Shown: one piece after another, positions 52,824 to 61,498 of the stretch
Numbering within the stretch: the first letter of the stretch is position 1
How the letters are laid out: each line of letters opens with the position of its first letter
The notes under the pieces: generated by a model
Told to the model about the DNA's origin: nothing
The model's database searches: none
What the model saw: the letters and a program-made list of their open reading frames with translations, nothing else
Position numbers and translations under genes: made by a program
Source of the DNA: JACCTH01 sp050741915
GTDB lineage: Bacteria > Actinomycetota > Acidimicrobiia > Spongiisociales > ZC4RG35
Assembly (NCBI GenBank): GCA_050741915.1
Contig: JBOGEX010000057.1
Location: forward strand, 5,943 to 69,942
DNA: 64,000 nt
Direction of reading: 5' to 3'

Positions 52824-53645
52824 ATGCAACGCTGCAAGCCACTAGTTCTCCTCGCCCTCACGCCCTTGCTGTTCGCCTGTGGAGCCTCTTCGGGAGGCCT
52901 GGCCGACGACCTCAAGCTCAACGAAGACCCAGCATCAATCCTCCTCGCCGTCACCAGTGCCGGGGGTTTCGTTCCGATTGAGTTCATGGTCAACCAAGGC
53001 CCCTACCTGGTTCTGACGCGGGGTGGAGAACTGATCCATCAAGGACCTCAGATTGAGATCTATCCAGGGCCGCTTCTCGCCAACTGGCTCGTGACCCAGC
53101 TCGATGAGGAATCGATGCTCTTCGTTCTGGAGGAACTCGATGCGCTCAACTTCGACGAGATCGGTCAGGTCGAGAAAAACGACGCCACCGGAGTGGCCGA
53201 CGCCCCGATCACAACAGTGCGTTTCTACAACCAGGACGGACAGCACTCCTTTGCCGTCTATGCCCTCGGGATTTCGGATCAGTCAGCCGACAGCCGGGTG
53301 CCGATCCTCGCCAACCTGGTCGAACGACTCGGAACCCTCACGAATTTTTCGTCCCAGAGCTACGTGCCTGAAGCAATACAGGTCGTCGCCGGGGTGGGTG
53401 CCGGGGAGATCGATGCGGCAGTCGCCAATGTTCGCGACTGGCCCTTGCTGGATTCGTACGCCGGCATGGCCGAGATCGGGTTCGATTGGCGTTGCGCGAC
53501 CTTTGAGGGAGATCAAGCCCAGCAACTTCTCGACGTGTTCGCCGAAGCCAATCAGGCCACTCGCTGGACCCTCGAAGGATCTGAGTATCAGATCCTGGTG
53601 AGGCCCTTCTTTCCGAACGAAGATCCCTGCGAACCTCTCGGCTAG
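52824..53645 (+). CDS. Lipoprotein of unknown function
   Basis: From ATG 52824 the product is 273 residues with a lipoprotein signal (QRCKPLVLLALTPLLFAC; lipobox LFAC, Cys at about 19). The mature part is acidic, with a repeated alpha-beta pattern (FVLEELDALNFDEIGQVEKND, FYNQDGQHSFAVYALGI). The frame continues upstream to 52788 but the lipobox supports the later ATG. No family is recognised; it should be fixed to the outer face of the membrane. Confidence 0.78.
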   Translation: MQRCKPLVLLALTPLLFACGASSGGLADDLKLNEDPASILLAVTSAGGFVPIEFMVNQGPYLVLTRGGELIHQGPQIEIYPGPLLANWLVTQLDEESMLFVLEELDALNFDEIGQVEKNDATGVADAPITTVRFYNQDGQHSFAVYALGISDQSADSRVPILANLVERLGTLTNFSSQSYVPEAIQVVAGVGAGEIDAAVANVRDWPLLDSYAGMAEIGFDWRCATFEGDQAQQLLDVFAEANQATRWTLEGSEYQILVRPFFPNEDPCEPLG

Positions 53646-53646
53646 C

Positions 53647-53687
53647 TGCGCGGATTTTTGGCGCTATAGGTCAGGAAAATCCGCGCA
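53647..53687 (-). repeat. 41-nt hairpin element (family B), copy 2
   Basis: TGCGCGGATTTT at one end pairs with AAAATCCGCGCA at the other (11-12 bp). Read on the minus strand it matches 34585-34625 over the whole 41 nt with conserved loop bases. It lies just after the lipoprotein stop and could also serve as its terminator. Confidence 0.75.
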
Positions 53688-53698
53688 CAACGAGTGGG

Positions 53699-53953
53699 TC
53701 AGGCGCGACTCTTCATCTGCCGCCAGATGAGAAGCGCGACGATGGCGCCGATGATCGAGCCGATCAGGCCCGCAGTCGTGAACTCGTTGAAGGTACGGCC
53801 CGTGAAGAGCACCGCCAGTAGTCCTCCCACGAAGCTTCCGACGATACCGAGCAGCAACGTCGGTAGGAATCCCATCGCATCTCGACCAGGAACCAGCGCC
53901 CGGGCCACGAGCCCGGCGATCAGGCCGACGAGCAGGAACCAAATGATGCCCAT
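53699..53953 (-). CDS. GlsB/YeaQ/YmgE-family small membrane protein
   Basis: The 84-residue protein has three transmembrane segments (about 2-20, 28-50, 58-76) and the family motifs GLIAGLVARALVPG and LLGIVGSFVGGLLA...GLIGSIIGAIVALLIW. Members are stress-related inner-membrane proteins of unclear action, annotated as transglycosylase-associated. It is convergent with the lipoprotein gene. Confidence 0.9.
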   Translation of the reverse strand: MGIIWFLLVGLIAGLVARALVPGRDAMGFLPTLLLGIVGSFVGGLLAVLFTGRTFNEFTTAGLIGSIIGAIVALLIWRQMKSRA

Positions 53954-54035
53954 GTCTCTCCCTCGTTAGTGGATGGCGAAATCCAAGATATACGCTACCC
54001 AAAGGGCGTGTCGGGCAAATGTGACGGGAAGGTGC

Positions 54036-55124
54036 TCAGCCCTCTCTGCGGATCACGAACAGCTCGTCGTTCCACCAGATCTGTCCGTACTTCTCCATCA
54101 CCGCCCTGGTGGCATCGAGGTATCGGCCCGAACTCATCGCTTCGGCGAGCCGGGTCTCGTCGATCTGAGCGACATAGGTGGCAGCGTTCCACGCGGCAAC
54201 CACGGACGAAGTGCCGATGTGAGCTGCCTCCTCTGAGGGCATGGTGTGGAGTGAAAAGCGAAAGATCGCTTCCTCGTCGCTCAAGGCCGGGAAGGAAAGG
54301 TCGGACTCGGACTCGAGCTGGCGAGCCGCTTCCGCCACGACATCCGCCCCGCTGTGGGAAAACGGCTCTTCCTCCGGCCAGACCCCGCGGATGATCTCCA
54401 TCCCCGGATCATTGCCGGCCGCCTGCACGCCGATCAGCAGCCCTCCGGACGAAAGCGCTCGGGCCAGCGGAGCTACCACCAACGACACCTTGCGCTCCAA
54501 CGGCGTTCGCGCCCGGTAGGCCTGGGAGGCGATGGCAAGGTCATAGTTGATGCTCCCGTTGCGCCTTGGGATCAGCGGCTCCAGGAGGAAGCGATGATCC
54601 TGACGGTAAAGGACCAATGCCGCCGGGTGGAGGTTGATTGGGTTCCCCGTCTTCTCGCTCGTGGTTATCTGCCAGTCGGCCGCCAGTTGACCGAAGAGTT
54701 CTGAGATCTGTTCGCCGAACTCGGCGCTAGTCGTGCCGGCAAGGGCCACCTCTCGCCACCGACCCGATGGCCCCACGTTCAGAACGGGAGCATCTGCGAA
54801 CCGAAGGTTGGTGACCACCACCACCATCTCCGGGTGCTCCAGGAAGCGATCGGGAAGCCGGGCGATTCCCTGGCGCACATCCTCGATCGAAATCTCCTTC
54901 GCCACCACCAGCCAGGGCACAAAGGTCCATCGACGATGGAGCCGCCGCATCAGGTTGGTGAGCAGGGCACCGTCTCCCATCCCGGCGTCGAAGATCCGCA
55001 GTCCCGGTTGACTCAGACGGAGAGCCTCTGCCTCCTGGGCGATGCGATCGGCCACCACCACCTTCTCGTCGGTGGCATTGACGAACATCGTGTATGCCGC
55101 CCTGGTGTCGAAGAAGCGAGCCAT
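54036..55124 (-). CDS. Putative SAM-dependent methyltransferase-like protein
   Basis: The 362-residue soluble protein has a Rossmann-type motif I (LRIFDAGMGDGALLTNLMRRL, about 42-62) and beta-alpha alternation after it (VVVVTNLRFADAP, LSLVVAPLARALSSGGLLIGVQAAG as a post-motif region). The acidic residue at the end of strand 2 is not obvious, so methyl transfer is probable rather than shown. It starts 6 nt after the stop of the large membrane protein gene and closes that three-gene operon. Confidence 0.72.
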   Translation of the reverse strand: MARFFDTRAAYTMFVNATDEKVVVADRIAQEAEALRLSQPGLRIFDAGMGDGALLTNLMRRLHRRWTFVPWLVVAKEISIEDVRQGIARLPDRFLEHPEMVVVVTNLRFADAPVLNVGPSGRWREVALAGTTSAEFGEQISELFGQLAADWQITTSEKTGNPINLHPAALVLYRQDHRFLLEPLIPRRNGSINYDLAIASQAYRARTPLERKVSLVVAPLARALSSGGLLIGVQAAGNDPGMEIIRGVWPEEEPFSHSGADVVAEAARQLESESDLSFPALSDEEAIFRFSLHTMPSEEAAHIGTSSVVAAWNAATYVAQIDETRLAEAMSSGRYLDATRAVMEKYGQIWWNDELFVIRREG

Positions 55125-55130
55125 GCCCGA

Positions 55131-56774
55131 TCAGGCGATCGGTAACACCTGAAAACCGGACCCATCGACGGTGACCATCGCCGCTGCAGCCTCGAGGCCC
55201 GCTAGGGCCGCAACAATCTCATCCGCCCGGGCCTGGTCGACCACCCCGATCCCGTCGGTGCGGCGGAGAAACCTCATCTTTTCGATCATCTGTGGCAGGG
55301 GACCGGGATCGCTCGCCACCAACGTGACTGTCCGATTACCGACGGCTCTAACGGGGGTAACGGCGGCCGTGACCGGTGCGTGCTGTGAAAGGGCGGGCAC
55401 AACATCTCTGCGCAGCTTCACAACGTGCCACGTGAGTATCCCAGCTACGACCACGGTCGGAATACCCCAAGCGAGCGAATCTCCCAGGTCCGAGGGGTCG
55501 CCCGAGAGCGCGGCCCGCAGGAGGAAAAACAACACTGTGATCAGGGCGATGGCGCCGGTGATGGCCGAACCGAAGAAGAGGAGGAGCAGGGCGGCCCGCC
55601 GTGAGAGCGACTGCGGTTCGTTGAGTACGACGACCTTTCCCCAATAGCGAACCGTGAGGGCACCGGTAACTGCCAGGCTCACGATCGCACCGATGAACGC
55701 TCTCCCCTCGTCGTCAATCAGGGCAGAGGATCCGAGAGTCGAGAAGACCAGCCCGGTGAGAAAGATCAGTGACGTCGCAAAGCCCACCAAAGAGCTCGCC
55801 CCGAAGAGATACTCGACCGCTCGCACGGGCTCGGTTCGGGCTTTGCCCAGCATTGGGCGGTGATGCCAGTAGGCCAAGACTCCCACGAAAAGGCTCGTCG
55901 CCAGCCCGGGAACGGCATCTAGCGCTTCGGACCTCTCCAAGTTCAAGAGGAGGACCAGGCTGATGTAGAGGAGCGAAGACAATGCCACCACCGCGGTGAA
56001 CCAGGACGTCACCGCGACGAAGGCCACGTAGATGTCCCGGAGCAAGCCAGGCCGCCGAGCCATCCGCTGCAACCAGAAAAAGACGAACAACGGAACTCCG
56101 ACGACGAGAAGGATTGTTCCCCACTTCAAATCGTCATAGAGAGGATCGATTCCGAGCAGAACCGTTCGATCCCCGAGCAGGGTGGAAAGAGTGCCGTGGA
56201 CAATGAAGCTCACACCGGCGATGGTGAGTCCGAGGCCGACCAGAGATCCCCAGAGAAGACGGATCTCGTCAAGGTCGTCGGCCGACCCCCGCCAGCGTTC
56301 GAGAAGACCCCAAAGGGCTCCAAAGGTCAGCAACTGAGCGACCGCCGAGGCCCGGTACTCCGCCAAGTTGAGAGCGAAAGCCAGCAGCCCGATCACCGCC
56401 ACCACCACCACCGATAGGGCGATGGCAATTGATACTGCCAGATAGAGACTGCGCCCCGCACTCGGCAAAGCGTCCCGGCGGCGCTCGAAAGCAATCCACA
56501 CCGCAGCCCACACCGCCCCCGAGACGATCAGGGTCGAAAGAGTGAGGGCTATGTCCCCCGGATCCTTGAACAGGACTCCGTCGCCGGGAAGGATCGAGGA
56601 GACCAGCGAGGAAAAGGAGGCGGTGGCCAGGACCGTGGCGATGACCAGGATCAGGTAGGAAACGATCTCGGCAACGGAGTTGCCGGTCCCAGTGCGTGGT
56701 CGCCGGGCTACCAAGACCAGCGGCAGGGCAATGACTGCCGCCACGACGACGAGGAGAAGAAAGACGAGGCTCAT
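55131..56774 (-). CDS. Polytopic membrane protein (DUF5671-like)
   Basis: The 547-residue protein has about twelve hydrophobic helices in repeated groups of three or four (for example SYLILVIATVLATASFSSL, LYLAVSIAIALSVVVVAVIG, WFTAVVALSSLLYISLVLL) and a soluble C-terminal part (about 455-547). The repeated SYL..I...L..AS pattern resembles DUF5671 domains. Function is unknown. It begins 1 nt after the stop of the small upstream gene and is followed by the methyltransferase-like gene. Confidence 0.8.
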   Translation of the reverse strand: MSLVFLLLVVVAAVIALPLVLVARRPRTGTGNSVAEIVSYLILVIATVLATASFSSLVSSILPGDGVLFKDPGDIALTLSTLIVSGAVWAAVWIAFERRRDALPSAGRSLYLAVSIAIALSVVVVAVIGLLAFALNLAEYRASAVAQLLTFGALWGLLERWRGSADDLDEIRLLWGSLVGLGLTIAGVSFIVHGTLSTLLGDRTVLLGIDPLYDDLKWGTILLVVGVPLFVFFWLQRMARRPGLLRDIYVAFVAVTSWFTAVVALSSLLYISLVLLLNLERSEALDAVPGLATSLFVGVLAYWHHRPMLGKARTEPVRAVEYLFGASSLVGFATSLIFLTGLVFSTLGSSALIDDEGRAFIGAIVSLAVTGALTVRYWGKVVVLNEPQSLSRRAALLLLFFGSAITGAIALITVLFFLLRAALSGDPSDLGDSLAWGIPTVVVAGILTWHVVKLRRDVVPALSQHAPVTAAVTPVRAVGNRTVTLVASDPGPLPQMIEKMRFLRRTDGIGVVDQARADEIVAALAGLEAAAAMVTVDGSGFQVLPIA

Positions 56775-56775
56775 T

Positions 56776-57243
56776 TCAAACTCCCGAGCAGAAGATGTAG
56801 TAGGGGAGCTCGTCGATGAAGAGGGAATTTCCCTCTCGAACCAAGGTGAAGCTCATTTTGGTCTCGTATCTGTAAGGCTCGAAGCCGTCGCTGGCCTCGA
56901 TGACGGTTACGTCCAGGTTGACAATTACCGTTGGGCCCGCCTCGATGACGTCATCGATGACAATTCGGGTCGCCTCGGTGTGATCTCGGACGAGGTCGGC
57001 AGGCGTGCACTCAGCCCTCGACTCCTCCGACAACAAAGCGTGGGCCGCCTCGTAGTTATCGTCGTTCAAAGCCAGGAGGAAAGCTTGCACGGTGCCTTCA
57101 GGGGTGTCGCGGGAGAACTGGGTAACAGGGCGGATTGCGTTGACGATTGCAGCCGCCACGACTAACACCGCCACGATCAGTCCCACGACGACTCCCAGCC
57201 CAAGGCCGGTCCTCGCAGCGGTGTCGGTGCTCTCGTTGGTCAT
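56776..57243 (-). CDS. Membrane-anchored NTF2-like domain protein
   Basis: The 155-residue protein has one N-terminal transmembrane helix (LGVVVGLIVAVLVVAAAIV, about 16-34) and an extracellular domain with TPEGTVQAFLLALNDDNYEAAHALLSEESRA, which fits the DUF4878/NTF2-like lumazine-fold pattern. Function unknown. It is the first gene of the operon that continues to 54036. Confidence 0.75.
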   Translation of the reverse strand: MTNESTDTAARTGLGLGVVVGLIVAVLVVAAAIVNAIRPVTQFSRDTPEGTVQAFLLALNDDNYEAAHALLSEESRAECTPADLVRDHTEATRIVIDDVIEAGPTVIVNLDVTVIEASDGFEPYRYETKMSFTLVREGNSLFIDELPYYIFCSGV

Positions 57244-57305
57244 GGGATCAGGTTGGCCTGGCGGTTGGGTCCGCGCAATCCGGTAACACCCTGAATCGGC
57301 GAGAT

Positions 57306-57884
57306 CTAACCGACGCCGTTTCGACAGAACGCCAGGATCTCCGCAGCCAGGCCACCCCGGTCAAGTCGACCTCTCGGGCGATACCAGCGCTCGACCGCGT
57401 TAAGAACCGACAAGATCATGATCGCGGCTGTGGTGGGATCGAGATCGGCTTGAAAGGAACCGTCCTTGGCGCCGGCGATCAGGACGCGTCTGAAGGCAGC
57501 TTCGTACTTGTCGCGAGCAGCAAGCACACGACCGCGGTGGGCGTCGTCCAAGGCATCCGCCTCATAGAGAAACGTCCGGGCTTCGTCGATGTGATCGAGA
57601 ACAACGTCGAGATGACCCTCAACCAGGGCGGTGAGCTGGTCCGCTCCGGAACCTCCTGCTCCTTCGGCCCGATCGGCGGCAGCCTGGAAGAGGGCGCCGC
57701 CCTGCTCCACCACCTCGACTAACAGATCGGCCTTGGACTCGATGTGGCTGTAAAGCGACGAACCCAAGAGACCCACCTCGCGAGCCAAATCGCGCATCGA
57801 GGTTCCGTGATAGCCGCGGGAAGCGAACAACCGACTGGCGGCGCGGACGACATCCTGGCGGGTGCGGGACCGAGTGACCGTCAT
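57306..57884 (-). CDS. TetR-family repressor of the paa operon (PaaR-like)
   Basis: From ATG 57884 the 192-residue protein has a TetR HTH (TRQDVVRAASRLFASRGYHGTSMRDLAREVGLLGSSLYSHIESKADLL, about 8-55) and an all-helical ligand domain. Its ATG overlaps the paaE TGA, so it is the last gene of the thioesterase/paaABCDE run. A perfect 24-bp palindrome covers the paaA promoter at 61501-61524; this protein is its best candidate ligand, probably released by phenylacetyl-CoA (inferred from known PaaR proteins). Confidence 0.88.
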   Translation of the reverse strand: MTVTRSRTRQDVVRAASRLFASRGYHGTSMRDLAREVGLLGSSLYSHIESKADLLVEVVEQGGALFQAAADRAEGAGGSGADQLTALVEGHLDVVLDHIDEARTFLYEADALDDAHRGRVLAARDKYEAAFRRVLIAGAKDGSFQADLDPTTAAIMILSVLNAVERWYRPRGRLDRGGLAAEILAFCRNGVG

Positions 57885-58942
57885 ACGTCGTAATCCACGG
57901 TGACGGCATCGGTCAGGGGATGCGCCTGACAGGTGAGGACGTAACCAGCTTCGACCTCTGAGTCCACGAGAGCCCAATTCCGGTCCATCTTCACCTGGCC
58001 GCCGACCACCCTGGCCTTACAGCTCGCACACATGCCTCCTTTGCAGGAGTAGGGGAGCTCGGGGCGAACGCGCAGGGCAGCATCGAGGATCGACGTCTCC
58101 GGCCGCATTCGGGTCGCGCTGCGGCGGCCGTCAAGGGTGAGCTCGAGAGCGATCGTTCCTTCGGCTGCTTCGGGTTCGGCCGGAAGAGTGTTGAGGTCGA
58201 GAGGACCGGCGAAGAAGAGCTCGTCGTGAACAAGGTTGGCGGCGACGCCGCGATCTTGCAGTAGCTGACGGGCGTTCATCACCATCTCGAACGGTCCACA
58301 CAGGAACCATTCCTTGGGTGTGGCAGGGCCCACTACCCGGTCGAGCAGCTCTTCGAGTCGTGAGCGGTCGAGTCGGCCGCTGAAAAGCGATGTCACTCCG
58401 CTCTCCCGGCTGAGAACGTGGATGAGCTGAAGGCGTTCGGGGTAGCGGTCCTTGAGGCCCTCGAGCTCATCGAGAAACATCACGCTCTCGGCGGCCCGGT
58501 TGCCGAATATCACGGTGAAGCGACATCCCGGCTCGGATTCGAGGAAAGTCGAAACGAGCGACAGGACGGGGGTGATACCGCTACCAACTGCGACCGCCCC
58601 GTAGTGGATCGGACGCGGTTCGGTGGTGAACTCGCCGACTGGCGACATGACCTCGAGCTCGACGCCGGGCCTGAGTGCCGAGTTCGCCCAGGTGGAGAAG
58701 GCACCACCGGGAAGCTGCTTCACCCCGATACGGAGATCCCCGCGATTGGCGTTGGCGCAAATCGAATAGCTCCGGCGGACATCGGCACCATCGATGTCGG
58801 CTCTAACCGTCACGTGTTGACCCGGCAAGTAGCCAAAAGCGTCGGCAAGGTTCCCGGGCACTTCGAAGGTGACAGCGACCGCCTCGCCGGTGAGCCGCTC
58901 GACTTCCGTCACCTTCAGACGATGAAATCCTTGGGAGCTCAT
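57881..58942 (-). CDS. paaE: Phenylacetyl-CoA epoxidase reductase PaaE
   Basis: From ATG 58942 (overlap with the paaD TGA) the 353-residue protein has a ferredoxin-NADP reductase module (RRSYSICA for FAD; GSGITPVLSLVS for NAD(P); EWFLCGPFEMV) and a C-terminal plant-type [2Fe-2S] ferredoxin (YSCKGGMCASCKARV...LTCQAHP). It feeds electrons to the PaaA di-iron centre. The upstream in-frame start at 58978 is less likely. Confidence 0.95.
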   Translation of the reverse strand: MSSQGFHRLKVTEVERLTGEAVAVTFEVPGNLADAFGYLPGQHVTVRADIDGADVRRSYSICANANRGDLRIGVKQLPGGAFSTWANSALRPGVELEVMSPVGEFTTEPRPIHYGAVAVGSGITPVLSLVSTFLESEPGCRFTVIFGNRAAESVMFLDELEGLKDRYPERLQLIHVLSRESGVTSLFSGRLDRSRLEELLDRVVGPATPKEWFLCGPFEMVMNARQLLQDRGVAANLVHDELFFAGPLDLNTLPAEPEAAEGTIALELTLDGRRSATRMRPETSILDAALRVRPELPYSCKGGMCASCKARVVGGQVKMDRNWALVDSEVEAGYVLTCQAHPLTDAVTVDYDV

Positions 58943-59394
58943 CGCAATTCTTTGAAGAGGTCGAACGGTTCCCCGCATGAGCTACAAACCATCAAAGCCT
59001 TGCAGGCGGTGGATCCGAACTCGCTGACCGTACGGGAGACGGCTTGGCAGAGTGGACAAAAGACATTGGCAGACAGATCGGGCGGCGCAATGCCGTTACC
59101 GGCGAGGAGTTGCCGGCCCTGGTCGGTGATGTCGTCCGTGGTCCAGGCAGGGTGCAACACTGTTCTCACCACCGCCGCGAAACCTTCGCTCGCAAGTGTC
59201 GCTTCGATGTCCGATCGAATGACTTCCATCGCCGGGCACCCCGAGTAGGTGGGGGTGATGCTCACGGTGACCGTGTTGTCTTCGATCTCGACTGAGCGCA
59301 GGATGCCAAGGTCGGCAATCGACAAGAACGGGATTTCCGGGTCGCAGACGCGGGCAACGATCGCCACCGGATCGCCTGTGGTTCCGATCACCAT
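58939..59394 (-). CDS. paaD: Phenylacetyl-CoA epoxidase maturation protein PaaD
   Basis: The 151-residue protein joins a MIP18/DUF59 domain (VCDPEIPFLSIADLGILRSVEI...YSGCPAMEVIRSDIEATL) to a C-terminal Cys pair region (CPLC and CSSCGEPF) that may bind metal. PaaD is thought to help cluster assembly for the epoxidase. The start is ATG 59394 or GTG 59391; the latter overlaps the paaC stop as GTGA. Confidence 0.93.
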   Translation of the reverse strand: MVIGTTGDPVAIVARVCDPEIPFLSIADLGILRSVEIEDNTVTVSITPTYSGCPAMEVIRSDIEATLASEGFAAVVRTVLHPAWTTDDITDQGRQLLAGNGIAPPDLSANVFCPLCQAVSRTVSEFGSTACKALMVCSSCGEPFDLFKELR

Positions 59395-60227
59395 TTTGCA
59401 CCCGGATAGGCCCGAGCCATCCACTGCATGTCGGCCAGGATGTGGCCAAGTTTTTCGGTGTGGAGCCCCTCCCGTCCACCTCGTCGGGCAACTGGAGGCT
59501 GGGCCAGGTCGAGGCCGGCATTGGCGAGGGCTGGCCGAAGACGGTTCTCGAAACTGGGACGAAGGTCGGGATGGGCGTCGAACATCTCGTCGACAAAACG
59601 GGTCATGGCATCGAGACCGGCTTGCATCCGGCGATGGCTCTCGTCGGTACCGGCGCCGAGACGCTCGGCCCAGGTGGAAGAGTGACGCCAGTGATAGCGA
59701 GCCTCGAGCAACGCCTTGGCTGCCAATCCTGCCACGACGGGGTCTGAGTCTGAGCTGAGCCGTTCCCAAAGGTCGATCTGGTAGCAGTCGATCAAAAGGT
59801 GGCGGGCGATGGTTTGGCCGAAGTCGCCATTGGGCTGCTCGCAGATCAAGAGGTTGCGGAACTCGCGCGCACCCCGTTTCATCGCCAGGTCGTCCTCCGT
59901 TCGGCCTTCACCTTCGAGGGCGCCGTAATGGGCGAGAAGGCCGCGGGCGACGCCGAGGTGATCGAGGGCGATGTTGCCGACGGCGAGGTCGAGCTCGAGA
60001 TCGGGGGCCGAGGCGACCCAGCCCGAGAGCTGCTGGGCGAGGATGAGGTTGTCATCGGCGTGCCCGAGGACGGCAAGAAGGGACACGCCCCCCCCTTCCC
60101 CGGCTGCTGTTTCTCCCTCCAACGAGCGTAGCGAGCGCTGGGGGGAGTGGCCCGAAGGGCCGGGGGGGGATCCCCCCTCCCCGGCTGCGCCGGTACTCCC
60201 CCCTGCGGGACGAGCGACAGCGCTCAC
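59388..60227 (-). CDS. paaC: Phenylacetyl-CoA epoxidase structural subunit PaaC
   Basis: Homology begins near LAVLGHADDNLILAQQLSGWVASAPDLELDLAVGNIALDHLG, the PaaC start region, and continues through YQIDLWERL and EARYHWRHSSTW to the end. PaaC forms the stable heterodimer with PaaA. The frame stays open upstream to GTG 60227, which overlaps the paaB stop (GTGA), but codons 2-47 of that form lie in a C/G-rich palindromic repeat (residues like GGSTGAAGEGGSPPGPSG). GTG 60086 is the alternative start, giving 232 residues. The coupling overlap favours 60227; homology favours 60086. Confidence 0.9.
   Translation of the reverse strand: MSAVARPAGGSTGAAGEGGSPPGPSGHSPQRSLRSLEGETAAGEGGGVSLLAVLGHADDNLILAQQLSGWVASAPDLELDLAVGNIALDHLGVARGLLAHYGALEGEGRTEDDLAMKRGAREFRNLLICEQPNGDFGQTIARHLLIDCYQIDLWERLSSDSDPVVAGLAAKALLEARYHWRHSSTWAERLGAGTDESHRRMQAGLDAMTRFVDEMFDAHPDLRPSFENRLRPALANAGLDLAQPPVARRGGREGLHTEKLGHILADMQWMARAYPGAKW
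60086..60226. repeat. Dispersed C/G-rich palindromic repeat, copy 2 (within paaB-paaC)
   Basis: It shares blocks CTGTTTCTCCC, GCTGGGGGGAGT, AAGGGCCGGGGGG, CCCCTCCCCGGCTGCGCCGG and TCCCCCCTGCGGG with the copy at 8293-8492. It occupies the whole stretch between the paaB stop and the PaaC homologous region and contains no in-frame stop in the paaC frame. Confidence 0.75.
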
Positions 60228-60562
60228 ATCTGGCCGACTTCATCGGGAATGTCGTAATGAGTGGCGTGGCGGTACGGCTTCTCGATCGAGCCGAAGAAAG
60301 CGGGAGCGTCGTCTGGGTCGGACGCGACGATCTCGCTCGAGGCCACCACCCAGATGCTGACACCTTCCACCCGTCGGGTATAAACGTCGCGGGCCGAAAG
60401 CAATGCCGACCCGGCGTCCGAGGCATGGAGACCGCCCACGTGAACATGAGAAAGGCCCCGCTTCTGGCGAATGAATACCTCCCACAGTGGCCAGACCGAC
60501 TCGGCCTCGCGACCGACTTCGGTTTCCGCCTCGCCAGCGACCTTGGGCACCGAATAGGTCAT
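60224..60562 (-). CDS. paaB: Phenylacetyl-CoA epoxidase subunit PaaB
   Basis: From ATG 60562 (overlap with the paaA TGA) the 112-residue protein matches PaaB: WPLWEVFIRQKRGLSHVHVGGLHASDAGSALLSARDVYTRR and GVSIWVVASSEIVAS. PaaB helps the PaaAC complex take electrons from PaaE. Longer frames upstream overlap paaA. Confidence 0.94.
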   Translation of the reverse strand: MTYSVPKVAGEAETEVGREAESVWPLWEVFIRQKRGLSHVHVGGLHASDAGSALLSARDVYTRRVEGVSIWVVASSEIVASDPDDAPAFFGSIEKPYRHATHYDIPDEVGQM

Positions 60563-61491
60563 GACGCTCCCCTGTTCCTCTCCCCAAAGGCGGCCGCGGC
60601 CTCGCGCACCCAAGCCCCTTCTTCCCACGCCTTGCGCTTGTGTTCGATGCGCTCGGTGTTCATCGGGCCGTGTCCCTTGACCACGGACCAGAACTCGTCC
60701 CAGTCGATCGGCCCGAAGTCGTAGTGCTTGCGGCCCTCGTTCCAAGCCAGGTCGGGATCAGGAATGACCAGGCCCAGATAATCGGCTTGGGGGACGGTCA
60801 TGTCGACGAACTCCTGACGAAGATCGTCGTTCGAAACTCGTTTGATCTTCCATTCGATCGATTGCTCGGAGTGAGTCGAGTCCGAGTCGTGAGGACCAAA
60901 CATCATCAACGAAGGCCACCACCATCGGTTGAGCGCGTCCTGTGCCATCGCTTTCTGCTCTGCAGTTCCCTGGCAGAGAGTGATCATGATCTCGTAACCC
61001 TGTCGTTGATGGAAGGACTCCTCGAGACAGATCTTCACCATGGCTCGCGCATAGGGTCCGTACGAGCAGCGCTTGAGCATGACCTGGTTGGTGATGGCGG
61101 CGCCGTCGACCAACCAGCCGATGGTGCCCATGTCAGCCCAAGACAGGGCGGGGTAGTTGAAAATGGACGAATACTTCTGGCGGCCGCTGTGCAGCAACTC
61201 CATCAACTGGTCGCGGGATACGCCAAGCGTCTCGGCGGCGGAGTAGAGATAGAGGCCATGGCCCGCTTCGTCCTGGACCTTGGCGATGAGAATCGCCTTC
61301 CGGCGCAAGGTGGGTGCGCGGCTGATCCAATTGCCCTCGGGTTGCATTCCGATGATCTCGGAGTGGGCGTGCTGGGCGATCTGACGGACGAGCGTCTGGC
61401 GATAGGCCTCGGGCATCCAGTCGGCGGGTTCGATCTTTTCCTCGGCCTCGAGCAAAGCCCGAAACTTCGCTTCCCCGTTGGCGCTTGGCAT
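60559..61491 (-). CDS. paaA: Phenylacetyl-CoA epoxidase catalytic subunit PaaA
   Basis: From ATG 61491 (MPSANGEAKFRALLEAEEKIEP) the protein has 310 residues. Di-iron ligands are in a ferritin-like core: RQIAQHAHSEIIGMQPEGNW, AKVQDEAGHGLYLYSAAE (EXXH), KICLEESFHQRQGYEIM (EXXH), and FGPHDSDSTHSE, DWDEFWSVVKGHGP. It epoxidises phenylacetyl-CoA. AGGAG at 61497-61501 lies 6 nt ahead. A longer form from 61527 would have to be translated across the operator palindrome and is unlikely. Confidence 0.96.
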   Translation of the reverse strand: MPSANGEAKFRALLEAEEKIEPADWMPEAYRQTLVRQIAQHAHSEIIGMQPEGNWISRAPTLRRKAILIAKVQDEAGHGLYLYSAAETLGVSRDQLMELLHSGRQKYSSIFNYPALSWADMGTIGWLVDGAAITNQVMLKRCSYGPYARAMVKICLEESFHQRQGYEIMITLCQGTAEQKAMAQDALNRWWWPSLMMFGPHDSDSTHSEQSIEWKIKRVSNDDLRQEFVDMTVPQADYLGLVIPDPDLAWNEGRKHYDFGPIDWDEFWSVVKGHGPMNTERIEHKRKAWEEGAWVREAAAAFGERNRGAS

Positions 61492-61498
61492 TGCTCCT

